Shown here: piece after piece, positions 51,670 to 60,888 of the stretch
How the letters are laid out: the number at the start of each line of letters is the position of its first letter
Position numbering within the stretch: the first letter of the stretch is position 1
NCBI RefSeq assembly: GCF_014280875.1
Contig: NZ_JACLAL010000009.1
Location: 62,001-126,000, forward strand
Direction of reading: 5' to 3'
From: Paenirhizobium daejeonense
Lineage (GTDB): Bacteria; Pseudomonadota; Alphaproteobacteria; Rhizobiales; Rhizobiaceae
Length of the DNA: 64,000 nt
Program-made: the position numbers and the translations under genes
Notes under the pieces: model-generated
Told to the model about the DNA's origin: nothing
The model's input: the letters and a program-made list of their open reading frames with translations, nothing else
The model's database searches: none

Positions 51670-52584
51670 ATGCTAACCTTTGTCCGCAAACGCGCGCTTG
51701 CCTCCCTGATATCTCTGGTCGGCCTCGTCGTGCTGGTCTTCTTCCTGTCGCGTCTGACCGGTGACCCGGCGGCTCTTTTCCTGCCGGAAGATGCGACCGA
51801 GGCGATGCGGGTGCAGTTCCGTGAACTTCACGGCCTGAACGATCCCGTGCTCGTGCAGTTCGGTCGCTATGTCTGGGACCTTTTCCACCTCGATTTCGGC
51901 GACTCGATCCGCAAGGCCCGTCCCGCAATCGATGTCGTGCTCGAAGCCTTCACCTGGACGCTGCAGCTTGCCCTCATCACCATGGTGCTGGTCACCGCCG
52001 CAGCGATCGTCGTCGGCTCGCTCGCCGCATTCCGCGCCGGCGGTTTCTTCGACCGCATTGCCTCGCTCGTGTCGCTGATCGGCGCTTCCGCGCCCGACTT
52101 CTGGATCGCCATCGTCGCGATCGTCGTCTTCTCGATCAGCCTCGGCTGGGTGCCGACATCCGGCACGGGCACCATCCTGCACTGGATCCTGCCAATCGGC
52201 GTTCTCTTCATCCGCCCCTTCGGTCTGATCGTTCAGGTGGTGCGCGGCTCGATGATCTCTGCGCTCTCTTCCGCTTATGTGAAGACGGCGCGCGCCAAGG
52301 GCGTCCGCGCCCGCCCAATCATCTTCGTGCACGCGCTTCGCAACGCCATGCTGCCCGTGATTACCGTCATCGGCGATCAGGCCGCGTCCCTGCTGAACGG
52401 TGCGGTCGTGATCGAGACCATCTTCGGCTTCCCCGGCGTGGGTAAGCTGATGATCGACTCGATCCTGCAGCGCGACTTCAACGTGGTGCTGGCCGCGATC
52501 CTTGTGACCGCGCTCGCAATCTTCCTCATGAACCTGCTGATCGATCTCGCCTATGCCGTACTCGACCCCCGCATCCGCTACTGA
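51670..52584 (+). CDS. Dpp-type ABC permease (DppB-like)
   Basis: A 304-residue permease. It starts MLTFVRKRALASLISLVGLV, has the periplasmic REL-HGLNDPVLVQFGRYVWD loop, and the EAA loop SSAYVKTARAKGVRARPIIF. The end AYAVLDPRIRY is typical. Follows the binding-protein gene by 58 bp and precedes the second permease by 7 bp. Confidence 0.94.
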   Translation: MLTFVRKRALASLISLVGLVVLVFFLSRLTGDPAALFLPEDATEAMRVQFRELHGLNDPVLVQFGRYVWDLFHLDFGDSIRKARPAIDVVLEAFTWTLQLALITMVLVTAAAIVVGSLAAFRAGGFFDRIASLVSLIGASAPDFWIAIVAIVVFSISLGWVPTSGTGTILHWILPIGVLFIRPFGLIVQVVRGSMISALSSAYVKTARAKGVRARPIIFVHALRNAMLPVITVIGDQAASLLNGAVVIETIFGFPGVGKLMIDSILQRDFNVVLAAILVTALAIFLMNLLIDLAYAVLDPRIRY

Positions 52585-52591
52585 GGGCATC

Positions 52592-53506
52592 ATGACACAC
52601 AACGAAGCCATGCCCGAAACGCCCGGACCAATCACCCGCTTCGCCCGCATGCTGTGGGCGGACAAGTTCGCGCTTGCCGCTGCGATCTTCCTTCTCATCG
52701 TGCTGGTGATGTCGCTGATTGGCCCCGCCTGGCTCGACGCCGCCGCGCAGAAGCAGAACCTGCGCGGACGCAATGCGCCGCCCTTCCATCTCGATCTCGG
52801 CTGGCTGTGGTTCCTCGGCGCCGACGCGCTCGGCCGGCCGCTTCTCGCCCGCATCATCGTCGCGACGCAGAACACCATGATGGTCGCCGCCGGCGCCGTG
52901 TTGGTCTCGGCCATCGCCGGCTCCATGCTCGGCCTGATCGCGGGCTATGCCGGCAACAAGGTGAGCCAGGTCATCATGCGCATCGCCGACGTCATCATGT
53001 CCTTCCCCTCGCTGCTGATCGCCGTCATCGTGCTCTACGTGTTCGGCCCGTCGGTCACCAACCTGATCATAATTCTCTCCATCACGCGAATTCCCGTCTA
53101 TCTTCGCACGACGCGGGCCGAAGTGCTGGAAATCCGCGAGCGCATGTTCGTTTCGGCAGCGCGGGTGATGGGCGCATCGCAGAAGCGGATCATCTTCCGC
53201 CACATCCTGCCGGTTGTCCTGCCGACGCTGACCACCATCGCGACGCTCGACTTCGCCTATGTCATGCTGGCGGAAAGCTCGCTTTCCTTCCTCGGCATCG
53301 GCATCCAGCCGCCGGAAATCACCTGGGGGCTGATGATCGCACAGGGGCGGCAGTACCTTACGAATGCATGGTGGCTCTCCTTCTGGCCGGGTCTCGCCAT
53401 CATTCTCACCACCCTGTCCCTGAACCTTCTGTCGAACTGGCTGCGCATCGCACTCGATCCCGTGCAGCGCTGGCGACTGGAAATGAGAGGTCACAAGAAT
53501 GGCTGA
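52592..53506 (+). CDS. Dpp-type ABC permease (DppC-like)
   Basis: A 304-residue permease. ATG 52592 (MTHNEAMPETPGP) with GAGGG upstream is preferred to the start at 52553, which overlaps the previous gene. Family motifs: GADALGRPLLARIIVATQNT, ARVMGASQKRIIFRHILP, LAESSLSFLGIGIQPPEITW. It overlaps the ATPase gene by eight bases. Confidence 0.93.
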   Translation: MTHNEAMPETPGPITRFARMLWADKFALAAAIFLLIVLVMSLIGPAWLDAAAQKQNLRGRNAPPFHLDLGWLWFLGADALGRPLLARIIVATQNTMMVAAGAVLVSAIAGSMLGLIAGYAGNKVSQVIMRIADVIMSFPSLLIAVIVLYVFGPSVTNLIIILSITRIPVYLRTTRAEVLEIRERMFVSAARVMGASQKRIIFRHILPVVLPTLTTIATLDFAYVMLAESSLSFLGIGIQPPEITWGLMIAQGRQYLTNAWWLSFWPGLAIILTTLSLNLLSNWLRIALDPVQRWRLEMRGHKNG

Positions 53507-55127
53507 GCATCTTCTCGAAGTCAGGAACCTCTCGGTCGAGTTCCATACCGCAGCTGGCGTGGTCAAGGCGGTCAAGGATATCTCCTGGTATCTCGATCGG
53601 GGCGAAACGCTCGCCATTCTCGGTGAATCGGGATCGGGCAAGTCGGTCTCCGCCTCGGCGGTCCTCGACCTGATCGACATGCCACCGGGCCGCATCACCA
53701 GCGGCGAGATCCGGTTCGACGGTAAGGACCTCTTGAAGCTTTCCGCTTCCCAGCGCCGGGACATCAACGGTCGGAAGATCGCCATGATCTTCCAGGATCC
53801 GCTCAGCCATCTCAACCCGGTGTACCCGGTCGGCTGGCAGATCGTCGAGGCGCTCACCACCCATGGCGTCGACCGGCTGGCGGCCCATGCAGAAGCACTC
53901 AGGCTCGTGACCCGCGTGGGTATTCCCGAACCTGAAAACGCGCTCAAGAAGTATCCGCACCAGTTTTCCGGCGGCCAGCGCCAGCGCCTGATGATCGCCA
54001 TGGCGCTCGCCATGAAACCCGATGTCATCATCGCCGACGAACCGACGACAGCCCTCGACGTGACCGTGCAGGCCGAAGTGCTGCGGCTGCTTGACGAGTT
54101 GCAGCAGGAAACCGGCATGGGCGTGCTCATTATCACCCACGACCTCGGCGTCGTCGCCGAAATTGCCGACCGCGTCGTGGTGATGAATGCCGGCGAAATC
54201 GTGGAAACCGGCAGCACACGCGAGGTCTACAAGAACCCCCAGCATCCCTATACGCGCAAGCTAATCGGGGCTGCCCCCGGGCGCGGCGAGATGCATCCGC
54301 CGCTGGAAGCCCGCGAGCCTGTCTTGAAGGTCCGGGACCTGCAGAAATACTACAGCGCCTTCCACGCGCTGGACGGCGTTTCCTTCGATCTCATGCCGGG
54401 CGAGACGCTGGCTGTGGTCGGTGAAAGCGGCTCCGGCAAGTCGACGCTCGCCCGCATCCTGCTTCGCCTAGACGAGCCGAGCGGCGGGCAGGCTTTCTGG
54501 AAAGGACGGGATCTCTTCACCCTTTCGCCGGCCGAACTCTTCAAGCTTCGCCGCGACCTGCAGATGGTCTTCCAGGACCCGACCCAATCGCTCAATCCGC
54601 GCATGACGGTCTACGATCTGGTGTCCGAGGCATGGGTCATCCACCCCGAGATCCTGCCGAAGAAACAGTGGCGCAGCCGCGTCGCCGAACTGTTGGTGCA
54701 GGTCGGCCTGCGGCCCGAGCATGCGGTGCGTTACCCGCATCAGTTTTCCGGCGGGCAGCGCCAGCGTATCGCCATTGCCCGGGCGCTTGCGCTCGAACCG
54801 CAACTGATCGTCTGCGACGAGGCCGTGTCAGCCCTTGACGTCTCGGTTCAGGCGCAGGTGATAGACCTTCTCGACAAGCTGAGAAAGGAGATGGGCATCG
54901 CCTTCATCTTCATCGCCCACGACCTGCCTGTTGTGCGCGATTTCGCCGATCACGTGATGGTGATGCAGAAGGGCAAGGTGGTGGAACTCGGTACGGTTCG
55001 CCAGATCTTCGAGGCACCGAAGATGCCCTATACACAGGCCCTGCTGGCCGCTGGCCTCGACCCCGATCCGGATGTGCAGGCAGAACGCCGCGAGGCACGG
55101 CTCAAGCTGGCGCGGGCCACAGGCTGA
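53499..55127 (+). CDS. Fused double ABC ATPase (DppD-DppF type)
   Basis: A 542-residue double ATPase. Domain 1: GESGSGKSVSASA, FSGGQRQRLMIAMAL, VIIADEPTTALD. Domain 2: GESGSGKSTLARI, FSGGQRQRIAIARAL, LIVCDEAVSALD (Asp-Glu-Ala, not Asp-Glu-Pro). It energises the importer encoded at 50109-53506. Last gene of the operon, followed by an intrinsic terminator. Confidence 0.95.
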   Translation: MAEHLLEVRNLSVEFHTAAGVVKAVKDISWYLDRGETLAILGESGSGKSVSASAVLDLIDMPPGRITSGEIRFDGKDLLKLSASQRRDINGRKIAMIFQDPLSHLNPVYPVGWQIVEALTTHGVDRLAAHAEALRLVTRVGIPEPENALKKYPHQFSGGQRQRLMIAMALAMKPDVIIADEPTTALDVTVQAEVLRLLDELQQETGMGVLIITHDLGVVAEIADRVVVMNAGEIVETGSTREVYKNPQHPYTRKLIGAAPGRGEMHPPLEAREPVLKVRDLQKYYSAFHALDGVSFDLMPGETLAVVGESGSGKSTLARILLRLDEPSGGQAFWKGRDLFTLSPAELFKLRRDLQMVFQDPTQSLNPRMTVYDLVSEAWVIHPEILPKKQWRSRVAELLVQVGLRPEHAVRYPHQFSGGQRQRIAIARALALEPQLIVCDEAVSALDVSVQAQVIDLLDKLRKEMGIAFIFIAHDLPVVRDFADHVMVMQKGKVVELGTVRQIFEAPKMPYTQALLAAGLDPDPDVQAERREARLKLARATG

Positions 55128-55158
55128 GCCCTTCAACACACGCAAAAGAATACGGATA

Positions 55159-55186
55159 TCAGGCGGCTTCAGCCGCCTGACTGTTT
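55159..55186 (+). terminator. Intrinsic terminator of the DMT/Dpp importer operon
   Basis: TCAGGCGGC (55159-55167) and GCCGCCTGA (55172-55180) form a 9-bp stem with a TTCA tetraloop, followed by CTGTTTT. It lies 31 bp after the ATPase stop codon. Confidence 0.88.
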
Positions 55187-55278
55187 TCACCCTCCAGCAT
55201 CGGACACCTTTCCGCCTATCCTACCGCCAGCGGATAACAGCTTGACGCCGGGCCGTGCTGCCTCTCTTTTCCTTATCC

Positions 55279-55299
55279 GGATTGCCGCGTTGGCAATCC
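55279..55299 (+). promoter_or_regulatory. Inverted repeat upstream of the FMN reductase gene
   Basis: GGATTGCC (55279-55286), five bases, then GGCAATCC (55292-55299) form a perfect 8-bp repeat 37 bp before the gene. It may be an operator or a leader hairpin; no known consensus is matched. Confidence 0.4.
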
Positions 55300-55336
55300 C
55301 CGGAACCATGAAGCCTGAACCAAGAGGAATGAAGAT

Positions 55337-55903
55337 ATGGCGAAACTGATCGGTATCTCCGGAAGCCTGAGACGCGGCTCCTACAACAGCGCATTGCTCA
55401 ACGCTGCCGCCAAGCTTGCACCGACAGGATCGGAGCTTGCCGTCGGGACTATTCACGGAATCCCGCTCTATGACGGCGATCTCGAGGCGGAAAAGGGCAT
55501 TCCGGAAGCGGTGCAGACGCTGAAAGACGCGATTGCGGCGGCCGACGGCCTGATCCTCGTGACGCCGGAATACAACAACTCCATTCCCGGTGTTTTCAAG
55601 AACGCCATCGACTGGCTTTCACGCCCTTCGAACGACATCAAGCGGGTCTTCGGCGGCAAGCCCGTCGCGCTGATGGGAGCCTCGCCGGGCGGTTTCGGCA
55701 CGATCCTTTCGCAGAATGCCTGGCTACCGATCCTTCGCACGCTCGGGGTGGATTTCTGGTCGGAAGGCCGTCTTCTGGTGTCGCGCGCTTCGGGCGTCTT
55801 CGATGCCGATGGCAATCTCGCGGACGCCAAGATCGAGGAACAGCTTAAGGCCTACCTTGAGGGCTTTGCCGATTTCGCCACATCCCCGCGCAGCGGCCGG
55901 TAA
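55337..55903 (+). CDS. NADPH-dependent FMN reductase family protein
   Basis: A 188-residue flavodoxin-fold reductase. FMN phosphate loop IGISGSLRRGSYNSALL, conserved TPEYNNSIPGVFKNAIDW, and GASPGGFGTI. Related enzymes reduce quinones, chromate or azo dyes. GAGGAATGAAGAT precedes the ATG. Convergent with the TauE/SafE gene. Confidence 0.92.
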   Translation: MAKLIGISGSLRRGSYNSALLNAAAKLAPTGSELAVGTIHGIPLYDGDLEAEKGIPEAVQTLKDAIAAADGLILVTPEYNNSIPGVFKNAIDWLSRPSNDIKRVFGGKPVALMGASPGGFGTILSQNAWLPILRTLGVDFWSEGRLLVSRASGVFDADGNLADAKIEEQLKAYLEGFADFATSPRSGR

Positions 55904-55932
55904 CGAATTCCGTGCTCGCTGACGCCGGTGGG

Positions 55933-56691
55933 TCAGATCAGCGATGCAACGTAATCCCAGATGAGCTTCAGCGAGAGCAGAAGTAGGGTTATCTGGATCA
56001 ATCTGAAGAACAGCCCATCCGGAATCATCCGGGTGAGCTGCCGCCCGGCGATGGTGCCGATGATCGCGGGTACGGCGAGACCGAGAACGAGCGGCACGTC
56101 GAAATGCGAGAACTGGTTGAGCTGCCAGTAGGGAACGAGCTTCACCGCATTGACGATGGCAAAGAGGATCGTCGACGTCCCCGCGAAGGTCATCTTTTCC
56201 AGACGCTGCGGCAACACGTACATCTGGAACGGCGGCGCGCCGGAATGGGAGACGAAGCTCGTGAGCCCCGTCAGCACACCCCAAAAGACCCCGCCCGGAA
56301 CGTCCGCCGAGCGCACGCGCGCCGCGCGGTAACGCTCGCCGAACCAGGCGTTCAGGCAGAAAAGGACCCCGACGGCGCCGACCAGCATGCCGATGAAGAC
56401 GCTCGAAAGCGAGGCGCTGAAATACCAGCCGATGGCAACGCCCGCGATCGCGGCAGGCGTCAGGATAGCAAGATTTCGGGCGGAATAATCTCGCCGGTAG
56501 AGGTAGAGACCGACCATATCGCTGGCGACGAAGATCGGCAGCAGCAACGCCGCTGCCGTCACCGGCGAAATGACGAGGGCAAGGAGCGGCACCGCCAGCG
56601 TGCCGACCGAAGGCAATCCGCCCTTGGAAAGGCCGACCAGAAAGGCCGAGACGACAGCGATCGCCAGGATGAGTGGCGTATGTTCGATCAA
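55933..56691 (-). CDS. TauE/SafE-family membrane permease
   Basis: A 252-residue protein with about eight helices. It begins LILAIAVVSAFLVGLSKGGL, the family motif, and has GVLTGLTSFVSHSGAPPFQMY in the middle, the second repeat signature. Members move sulfonates, sulfite or organic anions. It lies 45 bp after the idhA stop on the same strand, so the two may be co-transcribed. Confidence 0.9.
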   Translation of the reverse strand: MIEHTPLILAIAVVSAFLVGLSKGGLPSVGTLAVPLLALVISPVTAAALLLPIFVASDMVGLYLYRRDYSARNLAILTPAAIAGVAIGWYFSASLSSVFIGMLVGAVGVLFCLNAWFGERYRAARVRSADVPGGVFWGVLTGLTSFVSHSGAPPFQMYVLPQRLEKMTFAGTSTILFAIVNAVKLVPYWQLNQFSHFDVPLVLGLAVPAIIGTIAGRQLTRMIPDGLFFRLIQITLLLLSLKLIWDYVASLI

Positions 56692-56736
56692 CGGCCCTGC
56701 CCTTCGTTCACAATCACCCCGCTACGGGTTTAGCCC

Positions 56737-57729
56737 TCAGACGAGTGAGATCGTCACATGCTCCGAGGCGGATCTGAGCGCCGCATCGGCAAGCTGAAGG
56801 GCAATCAGCCCATCTTCCGCCGAAGGCGACGGCGCGGTTCCCTCCACGATCGAATCGATGAAGGCGGAGATTTCCGCCGCATAGGCAGCCGTATAGCGCG
56901 TCATGAAGAAGTCGTGCAATGGCGGGCGAGTGTAGCCGTTTCCGGTTGCGATCTCGATCGACACCGGCCGCTGGTTTTCGGCAGAAACCGCACCAAGCGA
57001 TCCATGAACCTCGATACGCTGGTCATAGCCATAGGAGGCGCGGCGTGAATTGGAAATCATCGCCTGCCGGCCGCTTGCCGTCGTCAGGATGATGCTGGCG
57101 CTGTCGTAATCGCCGAGCTTGCCGATTTCCGGATCGACCAGCACCGAGCCGAATGCGGTGACGCTGACGATTTCCTCGCCGAGGAGGAAACGGGCCATGT
57201 CGAAGTCATGAATGGTCATGTCGCGGAAAATGCCGCCCGAAACCTTGATATAGGAGGCCGGCGGCGGACCGGGGTCGCGGCTGGTGATCGTCACCATTTC
57301 CACGTTGCCGATCGTGCCGTCTTCGATGGCCTTGCGTACCGCACGAAAATGCGGGTCGAAACGACGATTGAAGCCGAGCATGACGCGCGCGCCGGTCTGG
57401 CGAACAACCTCAAGGCAGGCTTTCGCACGCACGACATCCAGATCGATTGGCTTCTCGCAGAAAATGGCCTTGCCGGCCTTGGCGAAACGCTCGATCAGGT
57501 CGGCATGGGTATTGGTCGGCGTGCAGATGACGACGGCATCGACCTCGGGATCGGCGAGAACCGCGTCGATCGTGCTGACCTTGCAGCCGGCCTGATCGGC
57601 AATGGCCTGCGCCGCCTCGGCCACGGCATCCACCACCGCCACCAGTTTGGCGCGGCTGTCGCTGGCGATTGCCTGTGCATGAACCTTGCCGATGCGACCG
57701 GCGCCCAGAAGCGCAAGCTTCGTTACCAT
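56737..57729 (-). CDS. idhA: myo-Inositol 2-dehydrogenase
   Basis: First enzyme of inositol catabolism: NAD-dependent oxidation of myo-inositol to 2-keto-myo-inositol. A 330-residue GFO/IDH/MocA protein with Rossmann start LALLGAGRIGKVHAQAI, the EKPID motif (CEKPIDLDV), the catalytic GGIFRDMTIHDFDMARFL and a C-terminal domain. It is divergent from iolR and near iolCDEB, supporting the assignment. Confidence 0.95.
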   Translation of the reverse strand: MVTKLALLGAGRIGKVHAQAIASDSRAKLVAVVDAVAEAAQAIADQAGCKVSTIDAVLADPEVDAVVICTPTNTHADLIERFAKAGKAIFCEKPIDLDVVRAKACLEVVRQTGARVMLGFNRRFDPHFRAVRKAIEDGTIGNVEMVTITSRDPGPPPASYIKVSGGIFRDMTIHDFDMARFLLGEEIVSVTAFGSVLVDPEIGKLGDYDSASIILTTASGRQAMISNSRRASYGYDQRIEVHGSLGAVSAENQRPVSIEIATGNGYTRPPLHDFFMTRYTAAYAAEISAFIDSIVEGTAPSPSAEDGLIALQLADAALRSASEHVTISLV

Positions 57730-57822
57730 GATATCTCCTCCCTTAGGTGTTGCCGCCCTGCGCCGGGCTACCCCTTCATTCCTCGATCCGGGGGAGCATA
57801 AATATCGGCGTAAAACGCGTTT

Positions 57823-57836
57823 GGAATATATATTCT
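57823..57836. promoter_or_regulatory. Candidate IolR operator between idhA and iolR
   Basis: GGAA-TATATA-TTCT matches the GGAA-N6-TTCC palindrome reported for the RpiR-type repressor IolR of Sinorhizobium meliloti in seven of eight fixed positions; the core GAATATATATTC is a perfect palindrome. It lies in the divergent promoter region. Confidence 0.6.
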
Positions 57837-57885
57837 ATTTTGCTAGAGTGTGGACAGATGGCTGTCAAGCAGGAAAGGAAACCGC

Positions 57886-58698
57886 ATGAATGAAAGCGCA
57901 GTGCCCGCCACGGTGAAGGCCTTCGAGGAGCGCCTGCTAGAGGTTTCCGCCAGCCTGCCGAAGCGGCTTCGGCAATGCGCCGACTATGTCGCGGCCAATC
58001 AGGACCGCATCGCCGTCTCCACCGTGGCCGAGATGGCGGAAGGGGCCGGCGTGCAGCCTTCGGCATTCATGCGCTTCTGTCAAATCATGGGGTTTTCCGG
58101 CTTCTCCGAGATGCAGCGACTGTTTCGCGATTCCTATGTCGGGGGATGGCCGGACTATGCCACCCGTCTCGACCATCTACGCGAAAAGGGGAAAGAAAGC
58201 GGCGGCGGCCTCTTGGCGGAGTTCGTGGAAGCAGGTCGCGCCTCTTTGGAAAGTCTGCTGAAAACTGTCGATCCGCACGAGCTTGACGAGGCCGTCTCCA
58301 TTCTTGCCAAGGCCGACATCATCCATATTATCGGCCTTCGCCGTTCCTTCCCGGTCGCGAGCTACCTCGCCTATGCCTTCGAGAAGATGAAGGTACCTGC
58401 CATGCTGCACAGCGCCGTGGGTAAGCTCGATAACCAGAGCGCCATCAGGCCCGGCGATGCCGTGCTCGCCATCACCTTCTCTCCCTACACCGCGGAAACG
58501 GTCGATCTCGTTACCGCCGCGAGAAGCCGTGACATCCCGGTTGTCGCCCTAACAGATACCGCCGTCAGTTCGCTTCGAAAATCAGGCGCAAAGCTGATCT
58601 CCGTCACGGAAGTGGATTTCGGGGCCTTTCGCTCGCTCTCCGCAACGCTTTGCGTGGCGATCACGCTGGCCGTCGCGGTTGGAACGCAACGTGACTGA
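57886..58698 (+). CDS. iolR: RpiR-family regulator IolR
   Basis: A 270-residue repressor. ATG 57886 follows AGGAAAGGAAACCGC. N-terminal HTH_6 (LPKRLRQCADYVAANQDRIA, EGAGVQPSAFMRFCQIMGFSGFSE) and C-terminal SIS sugar-phosphate domain (DIIHIIGLRRSFPVASYLAY, DAVLAITFSPYTAET). Between idhA and iolC, so the local inositol repressor, probably sensing a phosphorylated pathway intermediate. Confidence 0.93.
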   Translation: MNESAVPATVKAFEERLLEVSASLPKRLRQCADYVAANQDRIAVSTVAEMAEGAGVQPSAFMRFCQIMGFSGFSEMQRLFRDSYVGGWPDYATRLDHLREKGKESGGGLLAEFVEAGRASLESLLKTVDPHELDEAVSILAKADIIHIIGLRRSFPVASYLAYAFEKMKVPAMLHSAVGKLDNQSAIRPGDAVLAITFSPYTAETVDLVTAARSRDIPVVALTDTAVSSLRKSGAKLISVTEVDFGAFRSLSATLCVAITLAVAVGTQRD

Positions 58699-58710
58699 AT
58701 ATTTTTGTTG

Positions 58711-58738
58711 AAATTCCAAAAAATGGAATTTAAAATCC
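58711..58738. promoter_or_regulatory. Candidate IolR operator(s) before iolC
   Basis: AAATTCCA-AAAAA-TGGAATTT (58711-58731) is an 8-bp perfect inverted repeat. Overlapping it, GGAA-TTTAAA-ATCC (58725-58738) matches GGAA-N6-TTCC with one change. Location just after iolR and 150 bp before iolC fits autoregulated control of iolCDEB. Confidence 0.58.
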
Positions 58739-58885
58739 AAATTAAGAATAGGCGACGCTAGGGAGTGCGATCGTCAGAAAATACCGGATGCTTCACGAGA
58801 CCTGAGGAGGGTTTGGGCACCGGCAAACGATAGGAACAGGCCCGAACGCTCTGCGGACAAGGGCATGCAGCCAGGGAGGAGGCTC

Positions 58886-60838
58886 GTGAAAACACTCGAT
58901 CTCATCACGATCGGCCGATCGTCTGTCGACCTCTACGGCGTACAGATCGGAGGCCGGCTCGAAGACATGGCCTCCTTCAACAAGTATATCGGCGGTTCCC
59001 CGACAAACATCGCCGCCGGCACCGCCCGCCTCGGGCTGAAGTCGGCGCTGATTACCCGCGTCGGCGACGAGCATATGGGCCGCTTCATCCGCGAACAGCT
59101 TGAGCGCGAAGGCGTCGATGTGCGCGGCGTAAAGACCGATCCGGAGAGGCTGACCGCGCTGGTGCTGCTGGGCATCCGCGACGAGCACCAGTTTCCGCTG
59201 ATCTTCTACCGCGAAAACTGCGCCGACATGGCCTTGTCGGAAGAGGATATCGATCCTGCCTTCATCGCGGAAGCGGCCTGCGTCTGCGCGACCGGAACGC
59301 ATCTCTCTCATCCGCGCACCGAAGCTGCGGTCCTGAAGGCGCTAAACCTCGCCCGCGAAAGCGGCGCCAGAACAGCGCTCGATATCGATTACCGCCCGAA
59401 CCTCTGGGGTCTTGCAGGCCACGGCGCCGGCGAAAGCCGCTATATCGGCTCCGATGCCGTGACGGCCAAGCTGCAATCGACGCTGCACCTGTTCGATCTC
59501 ATCGTCGGAACGGAAGAAGAATTCCATATCGCGGGCGGTTCCACCGATACGATCCAGGCGCTGAAGGCGGTTCGCCGCATCTCTAAGGCAGCACTCGTGT
59601 GCAAGCGCGGACCGCTTGGCGCGGTCGTCTTCGCCGGAGACATTCCCGAAAGTCTGGACGAGGGCCAAACGGGCCAGGGCTTCCCGATCGAGGTCTTCAA
59701 CGTGCTGGGCGCGGGCGACGGCTTCATGTCCGGCCTGCTTAAAGGCTGGCTGACCGGAGAGGACTGGCCGACGTCGCTCAAATTCGCCAATGCCTGCGGC
59801 GCTTTCGCGGTGTCTCGCCATGGTTGCACGCCGGCCTATCCGAGCTGGGAAGAACTCCAGTATTTCTTCCGCACCGGCATTCGCGACAAGGCGCTGCGCA
59901 AGGACGAGGCACTGGAACAGGTGCATTGGTCTACCAACCGCAAGATCGATCGGTCGACCATGCGGGTCTTCGCCTTCGACCATCGCATGCAGCTTGAGGC
60001 GATGGCGAAGGAAATCGGAACCGAGCTCGGAAAGATAGGCGCGTTCAAGCAGCTTTGCCTGAAAGCCGCTCTCGATGTTGCCGGCGAAGACACCGGCTAC
60101 GGCATTCTCTGTGACGGACGGCTGGGGCGCGACGCGCTCCATGCGGCCAGCGGCTCGGGTCTCTGGATCGGCCGGCCGGTCGAATGGCCGGGTTCCCGTC
60201 CGCTGACGCTGGAAGCGGAGATCGGCCCCGACTACGGCGGACTTGGCGAATGGCCACTGGAAAACGTGGTGAAGGTCCTCTGCTTCTACCATCCTGACGA
60301 TCCGCCGGAGATGCGGGCCGAACAGGAAGCGACCGTCATCCGTCTCTTCCATGCCGCCCGCCGCAACCGTCTCGAAATGCTGCTGGAGATCATTCCCTCC
60401 AAGGTCGCACCGACGGACGACCTGACCGCCGCCCGCATCATCGACCGCTTCTACGAGATCGGCGTCTATCCCGACTGGTGGAAACTGGAGCCGATGCGCA
60501 CCCATTCATCGTGGAAGAATGCCTGCGAGGCCGTATCCCGCCACGATCCCTATACGCGCGGCATCGTGGTGCTCGGCCTCGACGCACCGGAGGCGGAGCT
60601 TGCAGAAAGCTTCCGGCTTGCGGCCGGCTTCGATCTGGTCAAGGGCTTTGCCGTGGGCCGAACCATCTTCGGTGAGGCAGCGCGTAAATGGCTTGCCGGT
60701 ACGATCAGCGACAGCGAGGCGGTAGAGGACATGACGCAGCGCTTTCGCAATCTCTGCCGCATCTGGGATGATGCGCGAGCGTCGAGTGCGGCCACCGCGC
60801 AGGGTTCACCAGCAATCGCGGCAATACAGGCAAGATAA
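58886..60838 (+). CDS. iolC: IolC fusion: 5-dehydro-2-deoxygluconokinase plus DUF2090 domain
   Basis: Fifth step of inositol breakdown: phosphorylates 5-keto-2-deoxygluconate. GTG 58886 with GGGAGGAGGCTC upstream (650 residues); the ATG at 58865 lacks a site. Residues 1-330 are a PfkB kinase (LDLITIGRSSVDLYG, GGSPTNIAAGTARLGLK, and the GAGDGF catalytic motif as NVLGAGDGFMSGLLKG). Residues about 350-640 are a DUF2090 domain (MRVFAFDHRMQLEAMAKEI), an aldolase-like fold that may perform the next, IolJ-type cleavage. This fusion is common in rhizobia. Confidence 0.95.
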   Translation: MKTLDLITIGRSSVDLYGVQIGGRLEDMASFNKYIGGSPTNIAAGTARLGLKSALITRVGDEHMGRFIREQLEREGVDVRGVKTDPERLTALVLLGIRDEHQFPLIFYRENCADMALSEEDIDPAFIAEAACVCATGTHLSHPRTEAAVLKALNLARESGARTALDIDYRPNLWGLAGHGAGESRYIGSDAVTAKLQSTLHLFDLIVGTEEEFHIAGGSTDTIQALKAVRRISKAALVCKRGPLGAVVFAGDIPESLDEGQTGQGFPIEVFNVLGAGDGFMSGLLKGWLTGEDWPTSLKFANACGAFAVSRHGCTPAYPSWEELQYFFRTGIRDKALRKDEALEQVHWSTNRKIDRSTMRVFAFDHRMQLEAMAKEIGTELGKIGAFKQLCLKAALDVAGEDTGYGILCDGRLGRDALHAASGSGLWIGRPVEWPGSRPLTLEAEIGPDYGGLGEWPLENVVKVLCFYHPDDPPEMRAEQEATVIRLFHAARRNRLEMLLEIIPSKVAPTDDLTAARIIDRFYEIGVYPDWWKLEPMRTHSSWKNACEAVSRHDPYTRGIVVLGLDAPEAELAESFRLAAGFDLVKGFAVGRTIFGEAARKWLAGTISDSEAVEDMTQRFRNLCRIWDDARASSAATAQGSPAIAAIQAR

Positions 60839-60888
60839 GGCGGTTCATCCACCACAACGAGATCGAACCGACCGGGAGGAGAAGCGGC

